From Microbacterium azadirachtae (GTDB lineage: Bacteria > Actinomycetota > Actinomycetes > Actinomycetales > Microbacteriaceae), in the NCBI RefSeq assembly GCF_000956545.1, contig NZ_JYIT01000054.1:1-40180 (forward strand): DNA of 40,180 bases, written 5' to 3'. A program made the translations under genes and the position numbers. Numbering within the stretch: the first letter of the stretch is position 1; every line of letters begins with the position of its first letter. A model generated the notes under the pieces. The model did no database searches, was not told the DNA's origin, and was given only the letters and a program-made list of their open reading frames with translations. Below, piece after piece: positions 1-7,823 of the stretch.

Positions 1-135
1 CGCGGCGGCAGCTACCTGTGCCACAGCTCGTACTGCAACCGCTACCGCAATTCGGCCCGCAGCTCGAACACCCCGGATTCGTCGATGGGCAACGCGGGAT
101 TCCGCACCGTCTCGCTCCGAACGGAGGACGCATGA
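1..135 (+). CDS. Formylglycine-generating enzyme, C-terminal end (partial)
   Basis: The window opens inside this gene; 44 residues remain before TGA at 133-135. They read [16 protein letters not shown] followed by [10 protein letters not shown] and GFR. This is the C-terminal signature of the FGE/sulfatase-modifying factor family. The two cysteines of the C-x4-C motif (residues 7 and 12 of the fragment) match the copper-binding active-site pair of aerobic FGEs, which oxidise a cysteine of type I sulfatases to formylglycine. A target sulfatase would be expected nearby, upstream of the window. The next gene starts inside this stop codon (ATGA), suggesting translational coupling. Only the extreme C-terminus is visible, so integrity of the rest is unknown. 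Confidence 0.85.
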   Translation, partial: RGGSYLCHSSYCNRYRNSARSSNTPDSSMGNAGFRTVSLRTEDA

Positions 136-494
136 CCAGCAGCCGATTCCCCCGGCGTGTCTACGACCGCGGCGAGGAGCCGGATGCCCGGTTCACGCTC
201 GCGAACGAGCGCACGTTCCTGGCCTGGATCCGCACCTCCCTCGCCCTGCTCGCGGGCGGCGTCGCGCTGGAGGCGCTGGGGCTCGGCATGCATCCGGGAT
301 TCCGTCATGCGGCGTCGATCCTGCTCATCGTCGCGGGGCTGCTCACCCCGGTGCAGGCGTGGTTCGGGTGGATGCGCACCGAGCGGGCGCTGCGCGAGTC
401 GACCCCGCTCGGACCGCCGTGGATCGCGATCCCGCTGGCACTGGTCGTGGTGGCGACCGGCGTGCTGGTGCTCCTCGGGGTGCTCCTGGCGTGA
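132..494 (+). CDS. DUF202 (YidH-like) membrane protein 1
   Basis: A 120-residue protein starting at the ATG that overlaps the FGE stop. The soluble N-terminus carries the DUF202 signature ([19 protein letters not shown]). Three hydrophobic segments follow at about residues 30-52, 58-78 and 96-119, so it is a small inner-membrane protein. A longer frame opening at base 18 exists, but its extra residues only overlap the FGE reading frame, so the ATG at 132 is preferred. The biochemical function of DUF202 proteins is not established. They often occur in adjacent pairs, as here. The next gene starts at a GTG overlapping this stop (GTGA). Confidence 0.88.
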   Translation: MTSSRFPRRVYDRGEEPDARFTLANERTFLAWIRTSLALLAGGVALEALGLGMHPGFRHAASILLIVAGLLTPVQAWFGWMRTERALRESTPLGPPWIAIPLALVVVATGVLVLLGVLLA

Positions 495-832
495 CCGGCG
501 AACCCGAGCGGGTCTTCGACCCCGGACTGCAGCCCGAGCGCACCGCCCTGGCGTGGCGGCGCACCGCGCTCGCGCTCGCCGGCGGGTCGGTGGTCATCAT
601 GCGCATCCTGCCCTCGGTCATCGGCGGCGTCGCGCTCGTGCTCGGATTCGCGGGGCTCGTGCTCGCGCTCGTGGTGCTGGTCGGATCCCATCGGCGGTAC
701 CGGCGACAGCACAGGGCGCTCACCTCGACCGAGCCGGTCGTGCTGCGCTCCGGTCTGCCGGTGGTGGCGCTGACGGCCGCGACCCTGCTCGTCGGCGTGC
801 TCTGCCTGCTGTTCGTGCTGCTGCGCGGCTGA
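491..832 (+). CDS. DUF202 membrane protein 2
   Basis: A 113-residue protein read from the GTG at 491, which overlaps the preceding TGA at 492-494. It carries the second typical DUF202 form (DPGLQPERTALAWRRTALAL) and then three predicted membrane spans, the last ending in LLRG at the stop. It shares the conserved E-R-T-x-L-A-W core with its neighbour, so the two are paralogues that may act together. The upstream in-frame ATG at 359 lies entirely inside the previous gene in another frame and is rejected as start. Function unknown. The FGE gene and both DUF202 genes overlap end to start and are probably one transcript. Confidence 0.86.
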   Translation: MTGEPERVFDPGLQPERTALAWRRTALALAGGSVVIMRILPSVIGGVALVLGFAGLVLALVVLVGSHRRYRRQHRALTSTEPVVLRSGLPVVALTAATLLVGVLCLLFVLLRG

Positions 833-876
833 CGCGAAGCCGGGTCCTCGCCCTCGTGGCACTGTCCTGGCGCCCG

Positions 877-882
877 TAGCAT
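877..882 (+). promoter_or_regulatory. -10 hexamer TAGCAT for a leaderless GTG start
   Basis: TAGCAT lies exactly six bases before the GTG at 889, placing the expected transcription start on the first base of the start codon. No Shine-Dalgarno sequence is present. Leaderless genes with this layout are common in actinobacteria. Confidence 0.6.
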
Positions 883-888
883 GTTCAG

Positions 889-1542
889 GTGCCCGCCCTG
901 CATGACCGTGCCTGGACCCTTCGCGAGCGTCTCGCCGCTCGGCTCCGTGGGCTGCCGTGGTGGCTCGTCGCCGCGGCGGGAGCGGTCTCGCTGCTCTCGG
1001 GCGTCGTGCTGCTGATCGCTGAGGGGGACGCGGTGCTGCTGCGGCTGCGCCTCCTGATCGGCCTCGGCTTCCTGCTGTCGGGGATCGACGATCTCGGCTC
1101 CGCGCTTACGCGTGGCCGGGGACGGATCCTGAGCGTCGTGAGCGGTCTGCTCGCGGTGGCGGGCGGCGCCGCCCTGTGCGCGGGGGCGGTGCCCGACGAC
1201 GGCCTGGTCCTGATCGCCGCGCTCGTCTATCTCTCCAGCGGCATGTCCAAGGTGGTGGCGGTGGTGCGGGCGCAGAGCGAGACGCCCCGGGTCGAGCTCG
1301 TCTTCGGCGTTCTCGACCTCGCGCTCGCGGTGCTCTGCGCGTTCCTGCCGGCCTGGGGAGTGCGTGCGCTCACGATCGTGCTCGGTCTGCGCAGCATGAT
1401 CGTCGGGGTGAGGATCGTCCCGCTCGCCTGCACACGGCTGCGCCGCGCGCAGCGCGATGCCGCGCGACCGCCTGTCGTCCGGGAGGAGGACGGGCGCGGG
1501 AGCGTACCGTTGCAGGGTGCAGAACCTCGCGACGCCCCTTGA
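889..1542 (+). CDS. DUF308/HdeD-like membrane protein
   Basis: A 217-residue protein with about six hydrophobic segments between residues 25 and 185, arranged as pairs typical of DUF308 (the HdeD group). Motifs include LLSGVVLLIAEGD and LLSGIDDLGSAL. After residue 185 comes a charged cytoplasmic tail rich in Arg. E. coli HdeD is linked to acid resistance, but actinobacterial members have no assigned function, so none is claimed. The GTG start follows a six-base gap after TAGCAT and looks leaderless. The 3' end overlaps the start of the next gene by 26 bases. Confidence 0.75.
   Translation: MPALHDRAWTLRERLAARLRGLPWWLVAAAGAVSLLSGVVLLIAEGDAVLLRLRLLIGLGFLLSGIDDLGSALTRGRGRILSVVSGLLAVAGGAALCAGAVPDDGLVLIAALVYLSSGMSKVVAVVRAQSETPRVELVFGVLDLALAVLCAFLPAWGVRALTIVLGLRSMIVGVRIVPLACTRLRRAQRDAARPPVVREEDGRGSVPLQGAEPRDAP
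1505..1510 (+). promoter_or_regulatory. -10 hexamer TACCGT for a leaderless GTG start
   Basis: TACCGT ends seven bases before GTG at 1517, again the leaderless geometry. The promoter lies inside the 3' end of the DUF308 gene. It fixes the start of the phosphatase at 1517 rather than at the earlier in-frame ATG at 1457. Confidence 0.6.
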
Positions 1543-2185
1543 CCCGCTGCCCGACCGTCCCGCCCCGGACAACCCGCAGGGCAAGCTCGTGCTGCTGCGG
1601 CACGGCGAGACCGAGTGGTCGCGCAGCGGTCGGCACACCGGGCGCACCGACATCCCGCTCACGCCGCGCGGGGAGGAGCTGGCCCGTCTGGCCGGCGCGC
1701 TCGTCACCGGCTACGACTTCCGGCTCGTGCTGTCCTCGCCGCTGCAGCGTGCCCGCCGCACGGCGCAGCTGGCCGGTCTCGAGGCCGACGTCGACCCGCT
1801 GCTGGTGGAGTGGGACTACGGCGGCTACGAGGGGCGCACCACCAAGGACATCCGCGCGGAGCTCGGCTACGACTGGAGCGCGTTCACGCACGGCGTGATC
1901 CGCGGCGAGACGCCGGGGGAGACCGTCGAAGAGGTGGCCGCTCGAGCCTCCCGCGTGCTCACCCGGGTGCTGCCGGCGATGGTCGACGGCGACGTGGCGC
2001 TCATCGCGCACGGCCACTACCTGCGGATCCTCACCGCCGTGTTCCTGCGCCAGGCCCCGCGCTTCGGCGCCGCGATCACGCTCGACGCCGGATCCGTCTC
2101 GGTGCTGGGATACTCGCGCGAGCAGCCTGCCATCCTGGCCTGGAACCACGGCCCGCAGCTGCCGCTGCAGCCGTCCGAGTCCTGA
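1517..2185 (+). CDS. Histidine phosphatase (phosphoglycerate-mutase-like)
   Basis: A 222-residue member of the histidine phosphatase superfamily. The catalytic loop LLRHGETEW has Arg28, His29, Gly30, Glu31 and Thr32. The second catalytic histidine is His165 in LIAHGHYLR, and Arg/Glu positions typical of the pocket (SSPLQRARRTAQ) are present. Such proteins remove phosphate from sugar phosphates, small metabolites or sometimes proteins through a phosphohistidine intermediate; the substrate cannot be told from sequence. It is cytoplasmic, with no signal peptide. The start is the leaderless GTG. The gene converges with the MFS gene, leaving only seven bases between stops. Confidence 0.85.
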   Translation: MQNLATPLDPLPDRPAPDNPQGKLVLLRHGETEWSRSGRHTGRTDIPLTPRGEELARLAGALVTGYDFRLVLSSPLQRARRTAQLAGLEADVDPLLVEWDYGGYEGRTTKDIRAELGYDWSAFTHGVIRGETPGETVEEVAARASRVLTRVLPAMVDGDVALIAHGHYLRILTAVFLRQAPRFGAAITLDAGSVSVLGYSREQPAILAWNHGPQLPLQPSES

Positions 2186-2196
2186 GCGCCGCTCAG
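2182..2196. terminator. Small hairpin across two convergent stop codons
   Basis: CTGAGC and GCTCAG pair around a three-base loop. The hairpin covers the stop codons of both the phosphatase (2183-2185) and the MFS gene (2193-2195). It could act as a compact bidirectional terminator. There is no T tract, so the call is weak. Confidence 0.35.
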
Positions 2197-3827
2197 TCCT
2201 CGTCGGGCAGGTTGTCCGGCGCCGGGATCTCCTCCGGGCGGTAGCGCGGCAGGCGAGACGCCGGGAGGGCGGCGATCGCGCTGATGCCGGCGAGCACGAG
2301 GAAGCCGAGCCGGAGCGTGCGCAGGCGCTGCTCCTCGTTGATCGCCACGGCGGCATCGATCTGCGCCGGCGTCGCGTCCGTCTCCTCGAACTTCGCCTTG
2401 AGCGCGTCGTTGCTGAGGAAGTTGACCTGGTCCAGATCGACCTGCGTCATGATCGACGGCGGCAGCTCGTCGTGCTCGGCGACGGCCCGGGTGAATCCCA
2501 TGCTCAGGAGAGTGACCAGCAGGGCGCCCATGACCGCCGTCCCCACCGCGCTCGCGAGGTTCTGCGTCGTGCCGCGGATGGATCCCACGTCCCCGGCGAG
2601 GCTCTTCGGCGCCGCGGTGACGAGCACGTTGAACACGAGCGTGACGAGCGATCCCTGACCGATGCCGAAGACGACGAGACCGAGGATCGTCGGGAACGTC
2701 TCCCAGTTGTTCGTGACGACGATCGAGAGCCAGACGAGGGCGGCGGTGGTCAGGGTGAAGGAGAACAGTGCGATGGTCCGCGGGGCGAAGCGCTTGTAGA
2801 AGCGCACGATGAGCGTCGCGGTCACGAACACGGTGAGGTTGAACGGCATCATCGCGAGGGACGTGTCGAACGGCGTCCGTCCCTGCACCACCTGGATGTA
2901 GGTCGGCACGGTGAAGTTCACCGCCGCCTCCATCGCCACGATGATGAACATCGCGTACACCGCGGCGCGCTCCGAGCGCTTGCCGAGCACGCTCAGGTCG
3001 ACGAGCGGCACCTTCCCGATCCTCATCCGGCGCCGGGTCCAGAGGAAGAACGCCTGTCCGAAGATCACGCCGACCACGACGAAGACCGGGGCGGGGGAGA
3101 GCCCGAGGACGGAGAAGGGCGCCCCGGGCTCGGCGAGGACGATCCCCCAGGCGTTGAGGTTGTTGAAGCCCAGGGTGAGCAGCACGACCGCGGCGCCGAT
3201 CAGCACCGACGCCACGAGGTCGATCCGGATCGCCGGGTTGCCGCGGTCGCCGCGCAGCCCGAAGCTCAGGGCGAACACCGCCACGGCGAGGGCGAGTGTG
3301 ATGAAGAACACCGGCCGCCAGCCGACGAGGGTGCCCAGGGTTCCGCCGATGAGGAACGCGCTGATGCCGGAGAAGGCCCGCGCGGAGCCGAGGGAGCCGA
3401 CGGCGGTCGCCTGCTGTGCGCCGCGGTAGTTCTCGGCGATGAGCGCGACGAGCGAGGGGACGATGATGGCCGCGGAGGCGCCCGCGAGCACCTGGCCGCC
3501 GATCGCCCAGCCGATGGAAGAGGCGGTGATCATCATCACGCTGCTCACCGCGAACACGGCCACCACGACGCGGAAGATCAGCACCCAGCCGACCCTCTGC
3601 CCGAGCTTGGCGCCGGTCATGACGAGGGCTGCGACGGCGAGACCGTAGACCACGATCGTCGAGCTGGCGGTGGTGGGCGGCACGCCGAAGTCCTCGACCA
3701 TCCCGCCGAGCGAGATCGGCAGGGCCGCGACGTTGAACGACATCAGTACCTGGGCGAGGAAGAGCCCGACCATGGGCGCCCAGGAGCGGCGCTCCTCGAC
3801 GTGCTCGGTGGCGGTGGCGGCGGTCAT
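2193..3827 (-). CDS. MFS transporter, multidrug-exporter type
   Basis: A 544-residue integral membrane protein with about 14 hydrophobic segments, the size and topology of the DHA2 (14-span) drug:proton antiporters. The loop between spans 2 and 3 has the MFS motif A remnant GAKLGQRVGW, and span 5 has the glycine-rich SARAFSGISAFLIGGTLG. An amphipathic insert before the last span (about residues 450-505) is charged and likely external. The start is ATG at 3827, preceded by AAGGAG. It lies 32 bases after the glutaminase on the same strand and is probably cotranscribed with it. The substrate is unknown; the pairing with glutaminase may be coincidental. Confidence 0.82.
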   Translation of the reverse strand: MTAATATEHVEERRSWAPMVGLFLAQVLMSFNVAALPISLGGMVEDFGVPPTTASSTIVVYGLAVAALVMTGAKLGQRVGWVLIFRVVVAVFAVSSVMMITASSIGWAIGGQVLAGASAAIIVPSLVALIAENYRGAQQATAVGSLGSARAFSGISAFLIGGTLGTLVGWRPVFFITLALAVAVFALSFGLRGDRGNPAIRIDLVASVLIGAAVVLLTLGFNNLNAWGIVLAEPGAPFSVLGLSPAPVFVVVGVIFGQAFFLWTRRRMRIGKVPLVDLSVLGKRSERAAVYAMFIIVAMEAAVNFTVPTYIQVVQGRTPFDTSLAMMPFNLTVFVTATLIVRFYKRFAPRTIALFSFTLTTAALVWLSIVVTNNWETFPTILGLVVFGIGQGSLVTLVFNVLVTAAPKSLAGDVGSIRGTTQNLASAVGTAVMGALLVTLLSMGFTRAVAEHDELPPSIMTQVDLDQVNFLSNDALKAKFEETDATPAQIDAAVAINEEQRLRTLRLGFLVLAGISAIAALPASRLPRYRPEEIPAPDNLPDED

Positions 3828-3859
3828 GAACGGCTCCTTCGAAGGGGGATCGGATCCTG

Positions 3860-4873
3860 TCACGCGGGGGATGGGCCTGCGGCGCGGGGTGCCGAGGCGA
3901 AGAGGTTGAGGCCGAGCGCGCGGGAGAGGAACGCGCACGCACGCTGCCCGCGCACGCTGTTGCCCGCCTCGTCGAGGCGGGGGGAGAACGTGCCGACAGC
4001 GCCCTTGCCCGGCGCGATCGCGACGATGCCTCCCGAAACGCCGGACTTCGCGGGAAGGCCGATCTCGAACAGCCACTCCCCGCTGCGCTCGTACATCCCG
4101 CAGGACGCGAGGAGGGCGAGCGTGTCGCGGGCCGTCTCGGCGGAGACCACGCGCTCGCCGGTCACCGGGTTCACGCCTCCGTCGGCGAGAGTCGCCCCCA
4201 TCACGGCCAGGTCCTGCGCCGTCACCGCCAGCGAGCACTGCCGTGTGTAGATGTCGGTGGCCTCGTCTGGCGCGATCGCCAGGCGCCCGTAACTCTGCAG
4301 CAGGAGGGCCAGCGCCTGGTTCCGATGATTCGTGAACGACTCGGACCGGTACACCTCGCCGTCGAGCGCGAGGGGACGCCCCGCGAAGCGGCTGAGTCCG
4401 TCGCGGATGCGCTGCCAGCGCTCGTCCGCATGCGCCCCGGGCACCAGGGCGGTCGTGGCGATCGCCCCCGCGTTGACCATCGGGTTCATCGGGCTGCCGT
4501 CGTTGAGCTCGACGGCGACGACGGAGTTGAAGGCGAGGCCGGTGTTGTTCACGCCCACCGTCTCCACGATGGTGTCGTGGCCGATCTCGTCGGCCGCGAG
4601 CGCGAAGACGAAGGCCTTGGAGATCGACTGGATCGAGAAGGCGATGTCGACGTCCCCGGCTGCGTGGGTGCCTCCGTCGACGTCGACCACGGACAACCCG
4701 AACCACGCCGGATCCGCCTCCGCCAGGAGGGGGATGTAGTCGGCCACGGTGCCGTCGTCCTGGCCGGAGTATCGATCATGCGCCTCCGCGACGAGCTGGT
4801 CGATCCGCCCCGCGCCGGGCATGGCGCCGGTGAAGCTCAGCTGCGGGACATCGGTCACGTCGGTCTGGAACAC
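3860..4873 (-). CDS. glsA: Glutaminase A
   Basis: A 337-residue serine-dependent glutaminase that hydrolyses L-glutamine to glutamate and ammonia. The catalytic S-x-x-K motif is Ser83-Ile-Ser-Lys86 in SIQSISKAF. Other family motifs visible are NxxxNAGAI (MNPMVNAGAI), the SESFTNHRNQAL block and KSGVSGGIVA. The length fits the single-domain GlsA/YbaS type without ankyrin or STAS extensions. GTG at 4873 is chosen because GAGGAGG precedes it; the longer upstream frame is non-conserved. The next gene on the strand is the MFS exporter. Cytoplasmic. Confidence 0.93.
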   Translation of the reverse strand: MFQTDVTDVPQLSFTGAMPGAGRIDQLVAEAHDRYSGQDDGTVADYIPLLAEADPAWFGLSVVDVDGGTHAAGDVDIAFSIQSISKAFVFALAADEIGHDTIVETVGVNNTGLAFNSVVAVELNDGSPMNPMVNAGAIATTALVPGAHADERWQRIRDGLSRFAGRPLALDGEVYRSESFTNHRNQALALLLQSYGRLAIAPDEATDIYTRQCSLAVTAQDLAVMGATLADGGVNPVTGERVVSAETARDTLALLASCGMYERSGEWLFEIGLPAKSGVSGGIVAIAPGKGAVGTFSPRLDEAGNSVRGQRACAFLSRALGLNLFASAPRAAGPSPA

Positions 4874-4894
4874 GTCGCCTCCTCGGACGGCACC

Positions 4895-4900
4895 AGTATT
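4895..4900 (-). promoter_or_regulatory. Candidate -10 box (AATACT) for the glutaminase operon
   Basis: On the minus strand AATACT lies 21 bases before the glutaminase GTG, leaving room for a short leader containing the GAGGAGG ribosome site. No convincing -35 is seen. Confidence 0.4.
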
Positions 4901-4983
4901 CCGCAGACCGCCGACGGGCGACAGCGCCTGCGACAGGGAGCGCCCTCGACAGGGCACAGCGTGCCGAGCAGCGGGTCCTCGGC

Positions 4984-5505
4984 TCAGTCGGAGGGGAGCC
5001 CGTCCTCGGGTGCGATCACGGGAGGTTCCGGCGGTGCGGGCATCGCGCCGGTGTGCCCTTCGGCCTCGTAGTCGGGGCGAGGGGGCTGACGGCGCTGATG
5101 CGCGCCCTCGCCGCCGAGCCGTCCGCCGTAGGGGCGGCCATGGTCGGCGAACTCGTCGCGCACGAAGACGAAGCGCCACTCGCCCGCGGTGAACCGCGCG
5201 CCGGTGTGCAGGGTCTCGACCGCGCGGCCCTCCTCCTCGGCGGACTTGGCGATGTTCGCGCTGGTCTGCCCGGGGGCGAGCATCTCCAGGTCGTAGTCGT
5301 CGTGGGCGTCGTGCCGGATGACCGCGTGCACCGCGGCGAGTCCGGCCAGTCGGATCTGGCAGTCTCCCGCGGATCCGATGCGCGTCTCATCGTCGACGAG
5401 CTGATGGACCAGCCGGGTGTCGTCGGATGTGATCAGCAGATGGGGGCGCCCCGCGCCCCAGTCGGCGTGGGTCGTGGTGCCGCTCGGCTGCGCCTGCATG
5501 CTCAT
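4984..5505 (-). CDS. FHA-domain-like protein
   Basis: A 173-residue soluble protein. Residues about 20-95 resemble a forkhead-associated domain: RIGSAGDCQIRL is the usual start of the phosphopeptide-binding face, followed by VHAVIRHD and a closing strand pair near DLEML and GEWRFVFVRDEF. FHA domains bind phosphothreonine and usually partner Ser/Thr kinases in actinobacteria; no kinase is in this window. The C-terminal 50 residues are low-complexity and Pro/Arg-rich, likely disordered. The start is ATG at 5505 with AAGGAGG nearby. The FHA core is divergent (the usual S-R-x-H reads A-A-V-H), so phosphopeptide binding is not assured. Confidence 0.65.
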   Translation of the reverse strand: MSMQAQPSGTTTHADWGAGRPHLLITSDDTRLVHQLVDDETRIGSAGDCQIRLAGLAAVHAVIRHDAHDDYDLEMLAPGQTSANIAKSAEEEGRAVETLHTGARFTAGEWRFVFVRDEFADHGRPYGGRLGGEGAHQRRQPPRPDYEAEGHTGAMPAPPEPPVIAPEDGLPSD

Positions 5506-5558
5506 GATCGGGCCTCCTTCGCAGAGGCCGGGTGGCACGGATCGCTGCTCCAGGACGT

Positions 5559-5588
5559 TCAGCCGTGCGTCGCCCTGGTCTCTCGCAT
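5559..5588 (-). other. Possible leaderless 9-codon upstream ORF
   Basis: On the minus strand ATG at 5588 sits six bases after TAGCAT (5595-5600) and opens a nine-codon frame, MRETRATHG, ending in TGA. It lies 53 bases before the FHA gene start. The geometry is that of the leaderless genes elsewhere in the window. It may be a translated leader peptide or a chance ATG at the transcription start. Confidence 0.3.
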
Positions 5589-5594
5589 ACCGCG

Positions 5595-5600
5595 ATGCTA
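5595..5600 (-). promoter_or_regulatory. -10 hexamer TAGCAT upstream of the FHA gene
   Basis: TAGCAT on the minus strand predicts transcription starting near 5588. That gives an 83-base leader before the FHA gene ATG. Confidence 0.5.
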
Positions 5601-5621
5601 ACCCCGCACGGGGAGCGTGGC

Positions 5622-5658
5622 GCCGGATCCGGCAAAGCCGCAGCCTGCCGGATCCGGC
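5622..5658. terminator. Hairpin terminator after the amine oxidase
   Basis: A perfect 13-bp inverted repeat (arms 5622-5634 and 5646-5658, GCCGGATCCGGCA and its complement) with an 11-base loop lies directly after the amine oxidase stop on the minus strand. A GGCGCC extension adds pairing with a bulge. There is no T tract, as is usual in high-GC actinobacteria. Confidence 0.65.
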
Positions 5659-5664
5659 GGCGCC

Positions 5665-7692
5665 TCAGCCGTGGTGATCGTGCTGATGGGCCTCGTCATG
5701 CGGATGACCGGATCCGTGCGCATGACCGCCGTCGTGCGCATGACCGGATCCGTGGTCGTGTCCGCACCGGCACTCCCCGTCCGTGCAGGAGCAGGACGCG
5801 CCCTTCGCGGTGCGCGGGGCGTCCAGCGAGGGGTTGCGGTCGAAGAAGCCGAACGGCTTGAGCCAGAACGAGATCGTGTCCGCCGGCATGATCGGCCAGT
5901 CCTCGGTGCGGGTGATGTGGTGGATGCCGAAGTTGTACCAGAGCACGACGTCCTGGTCGACGAGGTCCTCATCGTCCGCGATCCAGGCGCTCATGCCGTT
6001 GTGCAGGTCGTCCACCGACTGGGTGGGGTAGTCGCCCGCGGGCCAGAACTGGTCGTCGTGGTGCCGGGTGACCCACAGCGTCTTGCCGATCACCGGGTTG
6101 CGCCTGAGGATCGGCGACGACTCGTCGAACATCGCCGGGAACGACGCCGAGGGCACGAGCTTGTACGCCACGGGCGCGCCCCACGCGTTGAGCTTGCTCG
6201 GATTCTGCACCTTCCAGCCGCGCTGACGCTCCCAGTCGAAGCTGCGGCCCGACTCGGACTCCGAGCGGATGACGGTGGCGCGGGTGTTCAGGTCCAGGCC
6301 GAACGGGTTCGCCTCGGAGATGGGCGCCGGCATCGAGTCGGACTCGATCACCGTGTTGCCGTCGCCGTCGACGTCCAGATCGAGGCGCGCGATGAGGAAG
6401 TGCTGGTGGAACGGCGCGTACGTGCGGGTGTCGATCGTGGTGCCCGTGGCCTTGCCGGTCTCGCCCTCTGCCATGGGCGTGGTCACCATGATGCCGGTGG
6501 CGCGCACCTCGCACTCGATGTTGCCGTCCTGGTAGAAGCGCCAGTACACGAGGTACTCGTAGTTCGCGACGGTCGCGTGCACCGAGACGACGAACCGGCG
6601 CTGGCGCCGCACCTCGGTGCCCGCATCGGGGTCGACGTGCTTCCAGAGCACGGCGTTGTCCTCCTCGTGCAGGCAGATCGCGTTCGTGATCGTCCACGGC
6701 TGACCGGCGGTGTCCGGCAGGACGGCGTCGAGATAGGTGATCTCGCCGAGGCAGTCGCAGCCGAGCTCGAGCGACGTGCACATGTAGCCGAGCCCCCATT
6801 CGCCCACGTCGAACGCCGTACGGCGGTAGTGGTCGAAGCTGGAGTCGCGGTAGGGCACGATCATCTCGGCGAAGGACAGGCGGTACGCGACCTCGCGGCG
6901 GGTGCCCTGGTCGTCGAAGCCGACCTGGTAGATCACCGGTCCCTCGCGGTAGTTGAAGCCGAGCCGGAAGTCCCAGTTCTGCCACTGGACGCGGGCTCCG
7001 TCGACGGTGAACGAGACGCCCTCGGGCTGCACGATCTCCAGCGGCTTCAGATCCGTCCGCGGGGTGATGCCGGCGAGCTCGGGCACGTACTCGCCGTGCA
7101 CCTCGGGGAAGCCGTAGTCGTGATGCTCCTCGATCTCGAGCACCTCGAGGGTGTTCATGTCGACGATGATCTTCAGGCCGCTCACCGGGTGCGCGTAGGG
7201 GTTGCCGTCCGGCGTCGCCCGCATCCACAGGTCCACCCAGCCCAGGCGCCGGTCACGCCACTTGTCCGGGATCACCGCGCCGCCATAGGTCCACACGTCG
7301 AACAGCACGAGGTCGACGTCGACGCCGCGGGCCTCGAGCGCCGCGCGGACCTCGGGGTTCTCCTTCATCGCATGGTCGCAGTCGTGGTACTCGTCGATCG
7401 TGAAGTTCGGCGTCACCCCGGGCACGTGCGTCCACGACTCGACCGCGTCGGCGGTGAGGTTCACGACCGCCTCGTACACCTCGTTCGTCTGCTTGCGCCA
7501 CAGCACCGAGAGCGAGCGCCGCACCACAGGATCCCCCTCGCGCCACGCCTTCACCTCGGCCTTGGGCGGCTCCTTGAGGATGATCGAGGCGTACCGCCAG
7601 CCCGTGTCGACGCCGTGCTCCCGTGCGAGGACGGCGGCGGTGGCGGAGAACTCGGCACCGGTGAGCGAGTCCAGAGGGTGCGGTGAGGCCAT
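5665..7692 (-). CDS. Copper-containing primary-amine oxidase (TPQ enzyme) with Cys/His-rich tail
   Basis: A 675-residue quinoprotein amine oxidase that converts primary amines to aldehyde, ammonia and hydrogen peroxide. The cofactor tyrosine is Tyr378 in TVANYEYL, matching the T-x-x-N-Y-D/E site that becomes topaquinone. The catalytic base is Asp295 in AFDVGEWGLG. The copper histidines are His429 and His431 (PFHQHFL) and His592 (IHHITRTEDWP), close to Arthrobacter phenylethylamine and histamine oxidase numbering. No signal peptide is visible. The last about 45 residues are a metal-binding-like tail: CSCTDGECRC followed by repeated H-x-H pairs (12 His). ATG at 7692 has GGGGAT upstream. The substrate (phenylethylamine, tyramine, histamine or other) is not determinable. 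Confidence 0.93.
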   Translation of the reverse strand: MASPHPLDSLTGAEFSATAAVLAREHGVDTGWRYASIILKEPPKAEVKAWREGDPVVRRSLSVLWRKQTNEVYEAVVNLTADAVESWTHVPGVTPNFTIDEYHDCDHAMKENPEVRAALEARGVDVDLVLFDVWTYGGAVIPDKWRDRRLGWVDLWMRATPDGNPYAHPVSGLKIIVDMNTLEVLEIEEHHDYGFPEVHGEYVPELAGITPRTDLKPLEIVQPEGVSFTVDGARVQWQNWDFRLGFNYREGPVIYQVGFDDQGTRREVAYRLSFAEMIVPYRDSSFDHYRRTAFDVGEWGLGYMCTSLELGCDCLGEITYLDAVLPDTAGQPWTITNAICLHEEDNAVLWKHVDPDAGTEVRRQRRFVVSVHATVANYEYLVYWRFYQDGNIECEVRATGIMVTTPMAEGETGKATGTTIDTRTYAPFHQHFLIARLDLDVDGDGNTVIESDSMPAPISEANPFGLDLNTRATVIRSESESGRSFDWERQRGWKVQNPSKLNAWGAPVAYKLVPSASFPAMFDESSPILRRNPVIGKTLWVTRHHDDQFWPAGDYPTQSVDDLHNGMSAWIADDEDLVDQDVVLWYNFGIHHITRTEDWPIMPADTISFWLKPFGFFDRNPSLDAPRTAKGASCSCTDGECRCGHDHGSGHAHDGGHAHGSGHPHDEAHQHDHHG

Positions 7693-7823
7693 GGTGATCC
7701 CCGATCGGTCGTTCCGGGGCGCGCCTCGTTGCGCATCCCCGCGGACTTCGAGTCTGCCATCGCGGCGCCCGGCGGCGCGAGAGGCGCCGGGGCGTTCGAC
7801 GGCTCGGGGACGGCCGGCCCGGA

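Noticed and set aside
2472..4250. Long plus-strand open frame (592 codons) opposite the MFS and glutaminase genes
   Set aside because: It is antisense to two clear genes and gives a composition dominated by Asp, Glu, His and Arg with no domain; a typical high-GC shadow.
5617..7686. Plus-strand open frame of 689 codons over the amine oxidase
   Set aside because: Mirror of the amine oxidase gene, no recognisable motif, biased composition.
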